Part shown: piece by piece, positions 56,960 to 64,000 of the stretch
Layout: every line of letters begins with the position of its first letter
How positions within the stretch are numbered: position 1 is the stretch's first letter
Assembly: GCF_003991975.1 (NCBI RefSeq)
Contig: NZ_CP029822.1
Location: 2,691,648-2,755,647, forward strand
Source: Entomomonas moraniae
GTDB lineage: Bacteria > Pseudomonadota > Gammaproteobacteria > Pseudomonadales > Pseudomonadaceae
Direction: 5' to 3'
Length of the DNA stretch: 64,000 nt
Translations under genes and position numbers: made by a program
Notes under the pieces: generated by a model
The model's input: only the letters and a program-made list of their open reading frames with translations
What the model was told of the DNA's origin: nothing
Databases searched by the model: none

Positions 56960-57552
56960 TATAAGCATCCTTTGGTAGATGGTACTTGTTCTGCCATTCT
57001 AGGATCTTGCTCAATCGCCATACGTAAAGCACGGCCAAAGGCTTTGAAAACGGTTTCTATTTGGTGGTGAACGTTCGCGCCACGTAAATTGTCGATATGT
57101 AATGTCACTTTTGCATGATTCACAAAGCCTTGGAAAAACTCCCCAAATAGCTCAACGTCGAATTTGCCGACAGTATCTTTAGTAAAAGGAATATGCATTT
57201 GTAAACCGGGACGGCCAGAAAAATCGATAACAACACGTGATAAAGCCTCGTCTAAAGGAACATAAGCATGACCGTAACGACGAATACCTTTTTTATCACC
57301 AATTACTTTATTGAGTGCTTCACCTAGCGTAATACCAATGTCCTCAACGCTGTGGTGATCATCAATATGAGTATCTCCAATACACGTAATATCAAGATCA
57401 ATTAAACCATGGCGTGCTATCTGATCAAGCATATGCTCAAGAAAAGGGATGCCCGTATTAAATTTAGCTTTACCCGTACCATCTAGATTGATGGAGGCTG
57501 TTATTTTTGTTTCATTTGTATTACGTGTAACAGTTATGCTACGCTCAACCAT
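56959..57552 (-). CDS. hisB: Imidazoleglycerol-phosphate dehydratase
   Basis: Removes water from imidazole glycerol phosphate. The 197-residue monofunctional form begins [16 protein letters not shown] and has the metal-binding signature [14 protein letters not shown] near residue 65 and its repeat [17 protein letters not shown] near 163. First gene of hisB-hisH-hisA-hisF, the Pseudomonas order. A divergent promoter region of about 130 bases separates it from asmA. Confidence 0.97.
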   Translation of the reverse strand: MVERSITVTRNTNETKITASINLDGTGKAKFNTGIPFLEHMLDQIARHGLIDLDITCIGDTHIDDHHSVEDIGITLGEALNKVIGDKKGIRRYGHAYVPLDEALSRVVIDFSGRPGLQMHIPFTKDTVGKFDVELFGEFFQGFVNHAKVTLHIDNLRGANVHHQIETVFKAFGRALRMAIEQDPRMAEQVPSTKGCL

Positions 57553-57687
57553 TGTTGCTCCAACCAGTCGTATAAATATTTATTATAACGAAATGTTAAA
57601 ATAAATACGCAATTAGACTAAAAAATATAGAATAATAAGGTTAACATACTATACTGTATAGCAAACCGCTTTGAAATGGAAAAAATT

Positions 57688-59910
57688 ATGAAAGCAATAA
57701 AATATATCTGTTACTTTATTATAGGGATTGTCCTGTTAATATTGGCGTTGTTCGCTTGTTTAGTTCTCTTTTTTAATCCAAATAACTATAAGACTCAAAT
57801 TGAAACGCTCGTTAAAGAGCAAGCCAATATAGAGTTAAATATTGATGGTGACATAAACTGGACATTCTATCCTTGGTTAGGGATCTCTATTCAAAACACG
57901 AGTGCGGCCAGTGTCGATACACCAGATAAGCCCTTTGCTAAAATCAAAGAGTTAGACTTATCTGTGAAATTAATGCCTTTATTTAAAGGCGAAATTCAAA
58001 TGAATGATGTTAATATCAATGGCCTCACTATTGATTTAGAAAAGGATGCTAAAGGCAAGACAAATTGGGATAAAGTAGGCGAAACAGCAACAGCTGAAAA
58101 TACCCAATCTACATCTGATAAGCCTGAAGAAAAGAAAAAAGAGGCTGAAACTAAAGGTACGAGCAGTATTAATTTAAATGTTAATAGTGTGACAGTTAAC
58201 GAAACTAAAATTATTTATAAAGACGTACCCGCAGGTCAAGATTATCAAGTCAACAATGTGCATTTATCAACAGGGCCAATTGTTATTGGACAACCTATTA
58301 TTATTAAATTAGGAGCTAATTTTAATAGTGCCCAGCCTAAATTATCTACTACTATTAATTTAGAAACTACTGTGGCTTACGACCTTGATGCTCAACGTTA
58401 TGAGGCTAAAGACCTTAATCTAAGTAGCAACATCTCAGGTGATATGTTTAATGGTAAAACAGCTAAATTTACAGCTAGAGGTGACTTGTTAGCAGATCTT
58501 AAAGCGAATACGGCGGCGTGGAATAAGCTACGTTTAACGTTAGATGATCTAAAGCTAAGTGGTAATATTAATGCAACAGATATTACGGGTAATAATCCAG
58601 CGGTAAAAGGTGCGTTAACAGCAGATACTTTTAACTTGCGTACAGTGTTAGCGGACATTGGTATTAGCCTACCTACTATGGCTGACAGCAAAGCATTAAC
58701 TCAGGTTGGATTTTCCACAAACTTATCAGGTTCAACCAAAGCAGTTGCTTTAAATGACTTAAAAATCAAGCTTGATTCAACAAACTTTACTGGAAGTGTT
58801 GCAGTTACAGATTTAGCAAAACAAGCGATTAAAGTTCAGTTAAGGGGTGATACTATTAACGTAGATAATTATTTACCCCCCGTGGTAGCGTCTAAACAGG
58901 ACACAAAAACAACGACCACAACGACTGGGCAGGGTAAAACAGTAACGGTTAACCAGCCGGCATGGAGTACAGATCCTTTATTTGATCCTAAAAGTTTACA
59001 AAGTTTAAATGTTGATGCTGACTTTAGCATGGACCAACTCACTGTAAAAAAACTACCTTGGCAAAGTTTTAACGTGAAGCTCACGGCTAAAAATGGAGTG
59101 ATCAATCTACAAAATGCAGGTGGTAAATTATTTAATGGGGCTATTAACGTAAAAGCATCTCTTAATGCAAGCACTAATACACCACAAATAACTTTACAGC
59201 CAACTGTAAGCAATTTAATGATTGAGAAATTATTGGCCAGCCAAGAAATTAAAGATGTCCCTATTCGTGGTATCTTTAATTTAAATGGTAATTTACATAC
59301 AGCAGGGCTAAGTGAAGCCAGTTTAATTAAAAACTTAAATGGTACGGCTAGCTTTTTTGTTAATGACGGTGCACTAGTGGGTGAAAACTTTGAGTATCAA
59401 GTATGTAAAGCTGTGGCACTGGTTAGAAAACAAACACTAACTTCGCAGTTTAATCGTACAGAAACTAAGTTTAAGCAATTAAAAGGATCACTTAACTTTA
59501 CCAATGGTATAGCAAGCAACCAAGATCTAACCATTGCTGTTGCTGGTTTTGATGCAAAAGGAAAAGGAACCTTTAACTTACAAACCATGATGGTAGACTA
59601 TAAAATAGGTCTAGCGTTAACCGGTGAGCAAGAGGTAGGTGGTGATGCTGCATGTAAAGTAAATAAAGATGTTGCGGGTATTGATTTTCCATTGATTTGT
59701 AAAGGTTCTGTACTTGCAGGTGGTAATTTGTGTGGTATAGACTCTTCTGCGATAGGTCAAATGGCATTAGATGTAGGTAAAGCTAAAGCCAAAGAAGAAA
59801 TTAATAAACAACTTGAAAAACAAAAAGAAAAACTAAACGAAAAGCTCGAAGAAAAATTAGGCGATAAAGCACCTAATGTGAAAGGGCTTTTAAAAGGTAT
59901 TCTTAAATAG
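57688..59910 (+). CDS. asmA: AsmA-family inner-membrane anchored protein
   Basis: A 740-residue protein with a single N-terminal membrane segment ([20 protein letters not shown], residues about 6-25) and a large periplasmic part of beta-strands of the AsmA type. It has the early signature [20 protein letters not shown] near 52 and the late [20 protein letters not shown] near 650. AsmA-like proteins are thought to move phospholipid or affect outer-membrane assembly. A lysine/glutamate coiled coil ends the protein. I start at ATG 57688, with GGAAAAA upstream, four codons inside the longest frame. Followed directly by mutY. Confidence 0.88.
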   Translation: MKAIKYICYFIIGIVLLILALFACLVLFFNPNNYKTQIETLVKEQANIELNIDGDINWTFYPWLGISIQNTSAASVDTPDKPFAKIKELDLSVKLMPLFKGEIQMNDVNINGLTIDLEKDAKGKTNWDKVGETATAENTQSTSDKPEEKKKEAETKGTSSINLNVNSVTVNETKIIYKDVPAGQDYQVNNVHLSTGPIVIGQPIIIKLGANFNSAQPKLSTTINLETTVAYDLDAQRYEAKDLNLSSNISGDMFNGKTAKFTARGDLLADLKANTAAWNKLRLTLDDLKLSGNINATDITGNNPAVKGALTADTFNLRTVLADIGISLPTMADSKALTQVGFSTNLSGSTKAVALNDLKIKLDSTNFTGSVAVTDLAKQAIKVQLRGDTINVDNYLPPVVASKQDTKTTTTTTGQGKTVTVNQPAWSTDPLFDPKSLQSLNVDADFSMDQLTVKKLPWQSFNVKLTAKNGVINLQNAGGKLFNGAINVKASLNASTNTPQITLQPTVSNLMIEKLLASQEIKDVPIRGIFNLNGNLHTAGLSEASLIKNLNGTASFFVNDGALVGENFEYQVCKAVALVRKQTLTSQFNRTETKFKQLKGSLNFTNGIASNQDLTIAVAGFDAKGKGTFNLQTMMVDYKIGLALTGEQEVGGDAACKVNKDVAGIDFPLICKGSVLAGGNLCGIDSSAIGQMALDVGKAKAKEEINKQLEKQKEKLNEKLEEKLGDKAPNVKGLLKGILK

Positions 59911-60947
59911 TGACTGAAAAGTCTTTTGCCCAAAAGGTGCTTGCGTGGTATGAACAACATGGACGTAAGCATCTTCCTTGGCAACAGGACATAACTCCTT
60001 ATAAAGTTTGGGTTTCTGAAATTATGTTACAGCAAACCCAAGTTTCAACTGTTATCAACTACTTTTCACGTTTTATGGAAGCTCTGCCAACAATTAAATC
60101 ATTGGCTGAGGCCCCTCAAGATGAAGTCCTACACCTATGGACTGGCCTTGGTTATTACACCCGAGCGCGTAATCTACAAAAAACAGCACAAATCATCCAG
60201 CATGAATATCAAGGAAATTTTCCTAATACACTAGAAGCCTTAATTAAACTTCCGGGTGTTGGCCGCTCAACAGCAGGAGCTATATTAAGCCTGAGCATGA
60301 ACCAACGAGCAGCTATCTTAGATGGTAATGTAAAGCGTGTTTTATGTCGCTATTTCGCTATAGAGGGTTACCCCGGGGATGCTAAAGTTTCCAATAAACT
60401 ATGGCAGCTAGCAGAAGATTTGACGCCTTATGAGCGTGTTAATCATTACACACAAGCCATGATGGATATAGGTGCTACTGTTTGCACACGAAGTAAACCA
60501 GTTTGCCTTATTTGTCCTGTACAAACCGATTGCCAAGCAAGAAAATACGCTAGTATTACAGACTATCCTCATCCTAAGCCCAAAAAAGAATTACCTAAAA
60601 AGCAAACGGTCATGCCTCTATTTAAGTGTCAAAATAGCGTACTGCTTTATCAGCGTCCTAATATAGGGCTTTGGGCTGGGCTATGGAGTTTACCTGAATT
60701 AGGGAGCTATGATGAGATTGAAAAATATGCACAGCAACAAGGCTTGCAAATGATTAAACTAAAGCCTTTAGAAAAATTAATACATACCTTTAGTCATTTT
60801 CAGTTAACAATAGAACCTTATCTTATTGAAGTAATACCAGCAATAAATGAGATAGCCGAAAGCAAAAAAATCTGGTATAACTTAATAGAACCACAACGTT
60901 TAGGTCTTGCAGCCCCAGTAAAAAAGCTATTAACAAAAGTAATTTAG
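59910..60947 (+). CDS. mutY: Adenine DNA glycosylase MutY
   Basis: Removes adenine mispaired with 8-oxoguanine. HhH-GPD fold with catalytic residues in [14 protein letters not shown]-like [10 protein letters not shown] near residue 40 and the hairpin [15 protein letters not shown] near 113; the Asp in [15 protein letters not shown] near 135; 4Fe-4S loop with four Cys in [18 protein letters not shown] near 188; C-terminal NUDIX-like 8-oxoG recognition domain from about 225. Length 345. The GTG start shares its G with the TAG stop of asmA. Confidence 0.96.
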   Translation: MTEKSFAQKVLAWYEQHGRKHLPWQQDITPYKVWVSEIMLQQTQVSTVINYFSRFMEALPTIKSLAEAPQDEVLHLWTGLGYYTRARNLQKTAQIIQHEYQGNFPNTLEALIKLPGVGRSTAGAILSLSMNQRAAILDGNVKRVLCRYFAIEGYPGDAKVSNKLWQLAEDLTPYERVNHYTQAMMDIGATVCTRSKPVCLICPVQTDCQARKYASITDYPHPKPKKELPKKQTVMPLFKCQNSVLLYQRPNIGLWAGLWSLPELGSYDEIEKYAQQQGLQMIKLKPLEKLIHTFSHFQLTIEPYLIEVIPAINEIAESKKIWYNLIEPQRLGLAAPVKKLLTKVI

Positions 60948-60963
60948 AAAATAGGAGTACGCT

Positions 60964-61236
60964 ATGTCTCGCATGGTTTTTTGCCGTAAATATAAACAAG
61001 AGCTAGAAGGGTTAAATACCCCCCCTTACCCTGGTGCTAAAGGGCAAGATATTTACGACCATATATCCAAAAAAGCATGGGACGAGTGGATTAAAGAGCA
61101 AACTATGCTTATTAATGAAAAGCACTTAAATATGATGAATGCAGAACACCGCAAGTTTTTACAAGAGCAAATGGATAAATTCTTCATGGGCGCAGATTAT
61201 GAAAAAGCACAAGGATACGTTCCAACTAAAGGTTAA
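60964..61236 (+). CDS. yggX: YggX Fe(2+)-trafficking / oxidative-damage-protection protein
   Basis: A 90-residue protein beginning [17 protein letters not shown], with the conserved Cys at position 7, and [18 protein letters not shown] then [15 protein letters not shown], the full family signature. It protects Fe-S clusters against oxidants. It follows mutY, another Fe-S protein gene, by 16 bases; the pairing is conserved across gammaproteobacteria. AGGAG precedes the ATG. Confidence 0.96.
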   Translation: MSRMVFCRKYKQELEGLNTPPYPGAKGQDIYDHISKKAWDEWIKEQTMLINEKHLNMMNAEHRKFLQEQMDKFFMGADYEKAQGYVPTKG

Positions 61237-61259
61237 ATAATTATTTTTTAATCTGACGC

Positions 61260-61288
61260 TTGACATTAGGTGCTAAAAACAGTTTAAT
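61260..61288 (+). promoter_or_regulatory. Near-consensus promoter of tRNA-Phe
   Basis: TTGACA (61260-61265) and TTTAAT (61283-61288) with a 17-base spacer. The tRNA starts 13 bases after the -10. The GC-richer stretch GCCACCC just after it fits a discriminator of stable RNA promoters. Confidence 0.8.
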
Positions 61289-61301
61289 AGCCACCCACAA
61301 C

Positions 61302-61377
61302 GCTCGGATAGCTCAGTCGGTAGAGCAGAGGATTGAAAATCCTCGTGTCGACGGTTCGATTCCGCCTCCGAGCACCA
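61302..61377 (+). tRNA. tRNA-Phe (anticodon GAA)
   Basis: A 76-base cloverleaf with acceptor stem GCTCGGA/TCCGAGC, D arm GCTCAGTCGGTAGAGC, anticodon arm AGGATTGAAAATCCT with GAA at 61335-61337, and TTCGATT T loop. CCA is encoded (61375-61377). The T stem GACGG/CCGCC contains an A50.C64 mismatch. It follows yggX as in Pseudomonas. A terminator follows. Confidence 0.97.
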
Positions 61378-61385
61378 TATATAAA

Positions 61386-61416
61386 GCCTAGTTAATTGAT
61401 TTAACTAGGCTTTTTT
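61386..61416 (+). terminator. Intrinsic terminator of tRNA-Phe
   Basis: GCCTAGTTAA and TTAACTAGGC (perfect 10-bp stem, TTGAT loop) followed by TTTTTT. Confidence 0.93.
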
Positions 61417-61432
61417 ATTGATTAATGTTTTT

Positions 61433-61453
61433 TGTACCCTCTTATGTACCCCC
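61433..61453. repeat. TGTACCC direct repeats downstream of tRNA-Phe
   Basis: TGTACCC at 61433-61439 and TGTACCCCC at 61445-61453 are spaced 12 bases. Read on the minus strand this gives GGGGGTACA then GGGTACA, a pattern often seen between the attachment site and the integrase gene of tRNA-targeted islands. No integrase is present; possible relic. Confidence 0.4.
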
Positions 61454-61473
61454 ATTATAAATTATTACCAGCT

Positions 61474-62403
61474 TTATTCTGGCCTAACATCGGGGTTATC
61501 CGCATCGTAGCGACGGGGCAAGGGGTGGTCTTTCATTAAGTTAGGAAATGTTATCCCTTTGTTTGCATCCAATTGTCTATCGAGTCCTACATAAAAAGCA
61601 GCTTGCTCTGGGGCAGGAATATAGCCTAAATTAAAAATAGGGGCTGGATTTTCTAAAAACATATTTGTTAGTACCATCATTCCATCTATGCTACCCAGTG
61701 ATGCGGCTTTTTGATAGTAATAGGCGGCCAAAGCTTTATTTCCTTTAGCTATTTTATAAAACTGTGCTACTTCAATCAATGCCTTAGTATTGTCTTGTTT
61801 ACCCGCACATTTAAAATATTGTTCAGCGATATCATAGCGTTGTTCTCCACGGGGTAAGCTAAAGGCATAGTAATTGCCCCTACTGGTCAAGGCTAATGGA
61901 TAACCTAGCTCAACGGCTTTACCAAAGTATAAGGCTGCATTGGCATCACGCACGTAACCGTTGTTGATGTCCATGGCAAAGGTGTAATAACCCAGCGGGA
62001 CTTCAAGCTTAACCATTTGATAATGTAAAGCAACCATTTTATCTATATCTTTTTTTACTGCGGTTGGATGATCGACTTCATCATTACGCTCATATTCACC
62101 AGTTTTGTAATGGCCTGCCAAATTATACATGGCTTTCCAGTGATTTTTTTCAATGGCCTTTTCATAGAGCTGAACTATTTTAGGTCATTCTCCCCAAGCA
62201 TTCGCTTTTTCGAGTGCTACCGCTTCTTTAAAATACTTATCGGCTTCGGGGTCTAGGAGCGGGTTATGGTCTTTTTCTAAGGCACAGGTATAAGGAGGTG
62301 GTGGTGTGAACGCTTTGAGCGTATCGTTTTTTTTCTCACAGGCGATTAAAAAGATCGCACAGGTTATGATGAGTAACGATTTAATCGTAAACTTAAATAT
62401 AAT
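61474..62403 (-). pseudogene. Broken DUF6396/Sel1-repeat lipoprotein gene (no start codon, internal stop)
   Basis: Read from about 62403 the frame gives a lipoprotein signal (FTIKSLLIITCAIFLIAC, lipobox LIAC) then a proline-rich linker (TPPPPYTC) and EADKYFKEAVALEKANAWGE. A TGA at 62185-62187 interrupts it, after which the same frame goes on with PKIVQLYEKAIEKNHWKAMY and 200 more residues of Sel1-like repeats (LGYYTFAMDI, YYYQKAASLGSIDGMMVL) to the natural stop at 61474. No ATG, GTG or TTG occurs in frame between the preceding stop and the lipobox; the likely position has ATT-ATA. Two defects point to a pseudogene. Re-initiation at ATG 62130 would give a protein without a signal peptide. Confidence 0.85.
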
Positions 62404-62461
62404 CTATATGTCTCAGGCTACGATAGGTTAGTTAAATAGCCTCTAGGCATTGTTTAGAATA

Positions 62462-62851
62462 TCATTTCCAACATCCTTCTTTAGATGCTTGCCTTGTTCC
62501 ATCACTGTAAAGCTGGAAACTACCACAAGAGTCTGTCACTTGAGAGCCAACAGGTGTTGCAGTAAGAATATAGCTTTTCCCGTTATTAGCTAATTGAATA
62601 CTTAATTGATAATATCCATAATCGGATTTATTAGAACGTAAGCCTAATTCGCCTAATGAATCTGTGTATTTGTATTTGAAAGAATAATAACTCTCTTGGG
62701 TTCCTGCAGTATCTAATAATAGCTTCATTGCATCAGTACGATGTGAGCGTAATATATAACTTTGATAGCTTGTTATAGCAATACTGGCTAATATAGCCAA
62801 TATGACTAAAGTAATCAGTATTTCAATTAATGTAAACCCTTTTTGTTTCAT
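62462..62851 (-). CDS. pilE: Type IV minor pilin PilE-like
   Basis: A 129-residue prepilin with the leader MKQKG, cleaved before Phe, then FTLIEILITLVILAILASIA with Glu5 of the mature protein. The C-terminal domain closes with a disulfide-type pair (DSCGSFQLY and SKEGCWK). It follows pilY1 by 9 bases, as in the Pseudomonas minor-pilin operon (fimU-pilV-pilW-pilX-pilY1-pilE). PilE is one of the core tip-initiation pilins. Confidence 0.9.
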   Translation of the reverse strand: MKQKGFTLIEILITLVILAILASIAITSYQSYILRSHRTDAMKLLLDTAGTQESYYSFKYKYTDSLGELGLRSNKSDYGYYQLSIQLANNGKSYILTATPVGSQVTDSCGSFQLYSDGTRQASKEGCWK

Positions 62852-62860
62852 AGAAAAACC

Positions 62861-64000
62861 TTAGTTTTTAAATATACTATCGCCTTGGAAGATAACTCGA
62901 TTAATCCGTATTCGATCAGGATTATTGATCATTAGTGGGATTTTTCCTTCATTATTTACTGCCATCGGATAATGACCACCTTGTAGAATACTTTTACTAT
63001 CTAATAAGATACCACTAATAATTGGATTATCGACACTGCTACCTGTTCCATTTAAGTCGAATACAGGAAAGTTTGGAGCCTTACCTGTTGACGGATCTAA
63101 AGCCATCAACCAATATTTAGGAACTGGTTTGCAGGGATCTGAGGAATCCATTACCATTATGGTAAAAAATACAACACTTCCCATGTAGTAAGGTTGGTCT
63201 ACAACTAGCTCGCCAACGGGTAAATCAATATAGAAGCCTTTATCCGTAGTTGTGATAGCGCCACCACTAATTTCTCTGACGGTATAGGAAACATTGTTTT
63301 TTGTTACGTATATTTTATCTGTAAGTGTTCTTACTTGAAGTTGGTCAATCGTAGTATTTTCATTGATTTCATTATTACCTTTAACAACTATACCGTAAAT
63401 ACTATTTCTAGCTGTTAAAGCACTCACAGAATCTTGCTGCTCGAAATATTTACCTGTTCCAAAGAGTAGAATATCCGTAGTCCGTCTCATTAAGCTTACT
63501 CTTGCAAGCTCTGGTGATGCAGTGATAGGTTGAACGTATTTAACTCCATCTATTTCTCTCGTTCCTGGGATATTAGTTAATAACTTATTTCCTTTTGGTG
63601 CGCTTGTCGAAACAGAATATAATGGATTGGAGATATAAAGCTCTCCTATAAGATTACCCGCATATAAGGTATTTCTTTCTATTCCAAAGTGGCTATAATC
63701 TGTATTATTACTTTTCATCCCCACAGCACCTGAGAAGCCTAAATCTTCACTATTAGGTGATGCTACAGGATTTATAGCACTTGTTAGTTTGCCTGTTGCT
63801 ATTTCTATCGCAATAGTACTGCCCTTTGTATAGACAGGCTCATTATTCTCGGTTGTTGAGGTTGGGCCATATCCATTACCAAAAACAACATAGTCAGTTA
63901 CAGTATCTCCATTGTATAAAGGGCCTATGATAGGTGCAGAAAGGATATAGCCTGGAATCTTACTATTAGAGAATAGTTTTGTTGCTGTATCACTATTAAA
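62861..64000 (-). CDS. pilY1: PilY1 C-terminal part, cut by right window edge
   Basis: The frame is open from the right edge to 62861 (380 codons), so the 5' part lies outside. It shows the PilY1 C-terminal beta-propeller pattern: DYVVFGNGYG near the edge, then DYSHFGIERNTLYAGNLIGELY (split in the text as family motif NTLYAGNLIGELYISN), ILLFGTGKYFE and the closing segment DRIRINRVIFQGD. PilY1 sits at the pilus tip and acts in adhesion and surface sensing. The calcium-binding loop cannot be confirmed here. It is followed by pilE. Confidence 0.88.
   Translation of the reverse strand, partial: FNSDTATKLFSNSKIPGYILSAPIIGPLYNGDTVTDYVVFGNGYGPTSTTENNEPVYTKGSTIAIEIATGKLTSAINPVASPNSEDLGFSGAVGMKSNNTDYSHFGIERNTLYAGNLIGELYISNPLYSVSTSAPKGNKLLTNIPGTREIDGVKYVQPITASPELARVSLMRRTTDILLFGTGKYFEQQDSVSALTARNSIYGIVVKGNNEINENTTIDQLQVRTLTDKIYVTKNNVSYTVREISGGAITTTDKGFYIDLPVGELVVDQPYYMGSVVFFTIMVMDSSDPCKPVPKYWLMALDPSTGKAPNFPVFDLNGTGSSVDNPIISGILLDSKSILQGGHYPMAVNNEGKIPLMINNPDRIRINRVIFQGDSIFKN

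Noticed and set aside
61474-62130. Intact Sel1-repeat gene starting at ATG 62130
   Set aside because: In-frame family sequence continues upstream through a TGA to a lipoprotein signal, so this ATG is internal to a broken gene.

Overview
The window looks like chromosomal DNA of a low-GC member of the Pseudomonadaceae. Gene order and proteins are Pseudomonas-like: two OprI-type lipoproteins, a long TrpS, mnmG-rsmG-parA-parB followed by the atp operon, cpxR-cpxP-cpxA, scpA-scpB, hisB-hisH-hisA-hisF, and asmA-mutY-yggX-tRNA-Phe. The DNA itself is AT-rich and the core blocks are brought together in an order that is not the usual Pseudomonas one. An insect-gut relative such as Entomomonas would fit; this is inference from family resemblance, not a database match.

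Layout. 1-4349 (minus): argA (cut by the window edge), argE, trpS and an alpha/beta hydrolase. 4489-18066 (plus): yhcB, then mnmG, rsmG (with an internal parS), parA, parB, the complete atpIBEFHAGDC operon and glmU. 18125-21677 (minus): a Cpx-type envelope stress block (sensor kinase, CpxP/Spy-like protein, regulator) with yciI and yciB. 21732-24777 (plus): rnm, a YciO/TsaC-family gene, scpA and scpB. 24824-27247 (minus): tandem oprI genes, a HAD phosphatase and rluC. 27335-29491: uvrD. 29552-33868: a YwqK-type repeat protein, kptA, divergent rcnR/rcnA with RcnR operators, then a strongly structured non-coding element in front of a small unknown gene. 33959-53326: accessory-like DNA with two paralogous autotransporters, an SMP-30 lactonase-like protein, a membrane protein, an OafA-type acyltransferase, polA, a DASS dicarboxylate transporter and a three-gene NADH/Fe-S/flavoprotein reductase. 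53626-61236: ppa, a GNAT gene, hisF-hisA-hisH-hisB, then asmA, mutY and yggX. 61302-64000: tRNA-Phe with a near-consensus promoter, a doubly broken DUF6396/Sel1 lipoprotein pseudogene, a minor pilin and the 3' part of pilY1.

How parts work together. The likely new biology is at 45229-50314. A NuoF-like NADH-oxidising subunit, a 2Fe-2S/2x4Fe-4S protein and a fumarate-reductase-like flavoprotein lie almost end to end with no membrane anchor gene, and converge on a dicarboxylate exchanger. Near-consensus FNR/ANR half-site pairs lie upstream of both units. I read this as a soluble NADH:fumarate (or related acceptor) reductase that regenerates NAD+ under low oxygen while importing the acceptor and exporting succinate. 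The second item of note is a cloverleaf-like RNA/DNA element at 33356-33538.

Limits: everything was read by eye. Regulatory sites are pattern matches and enzyme specificities are family inferences.
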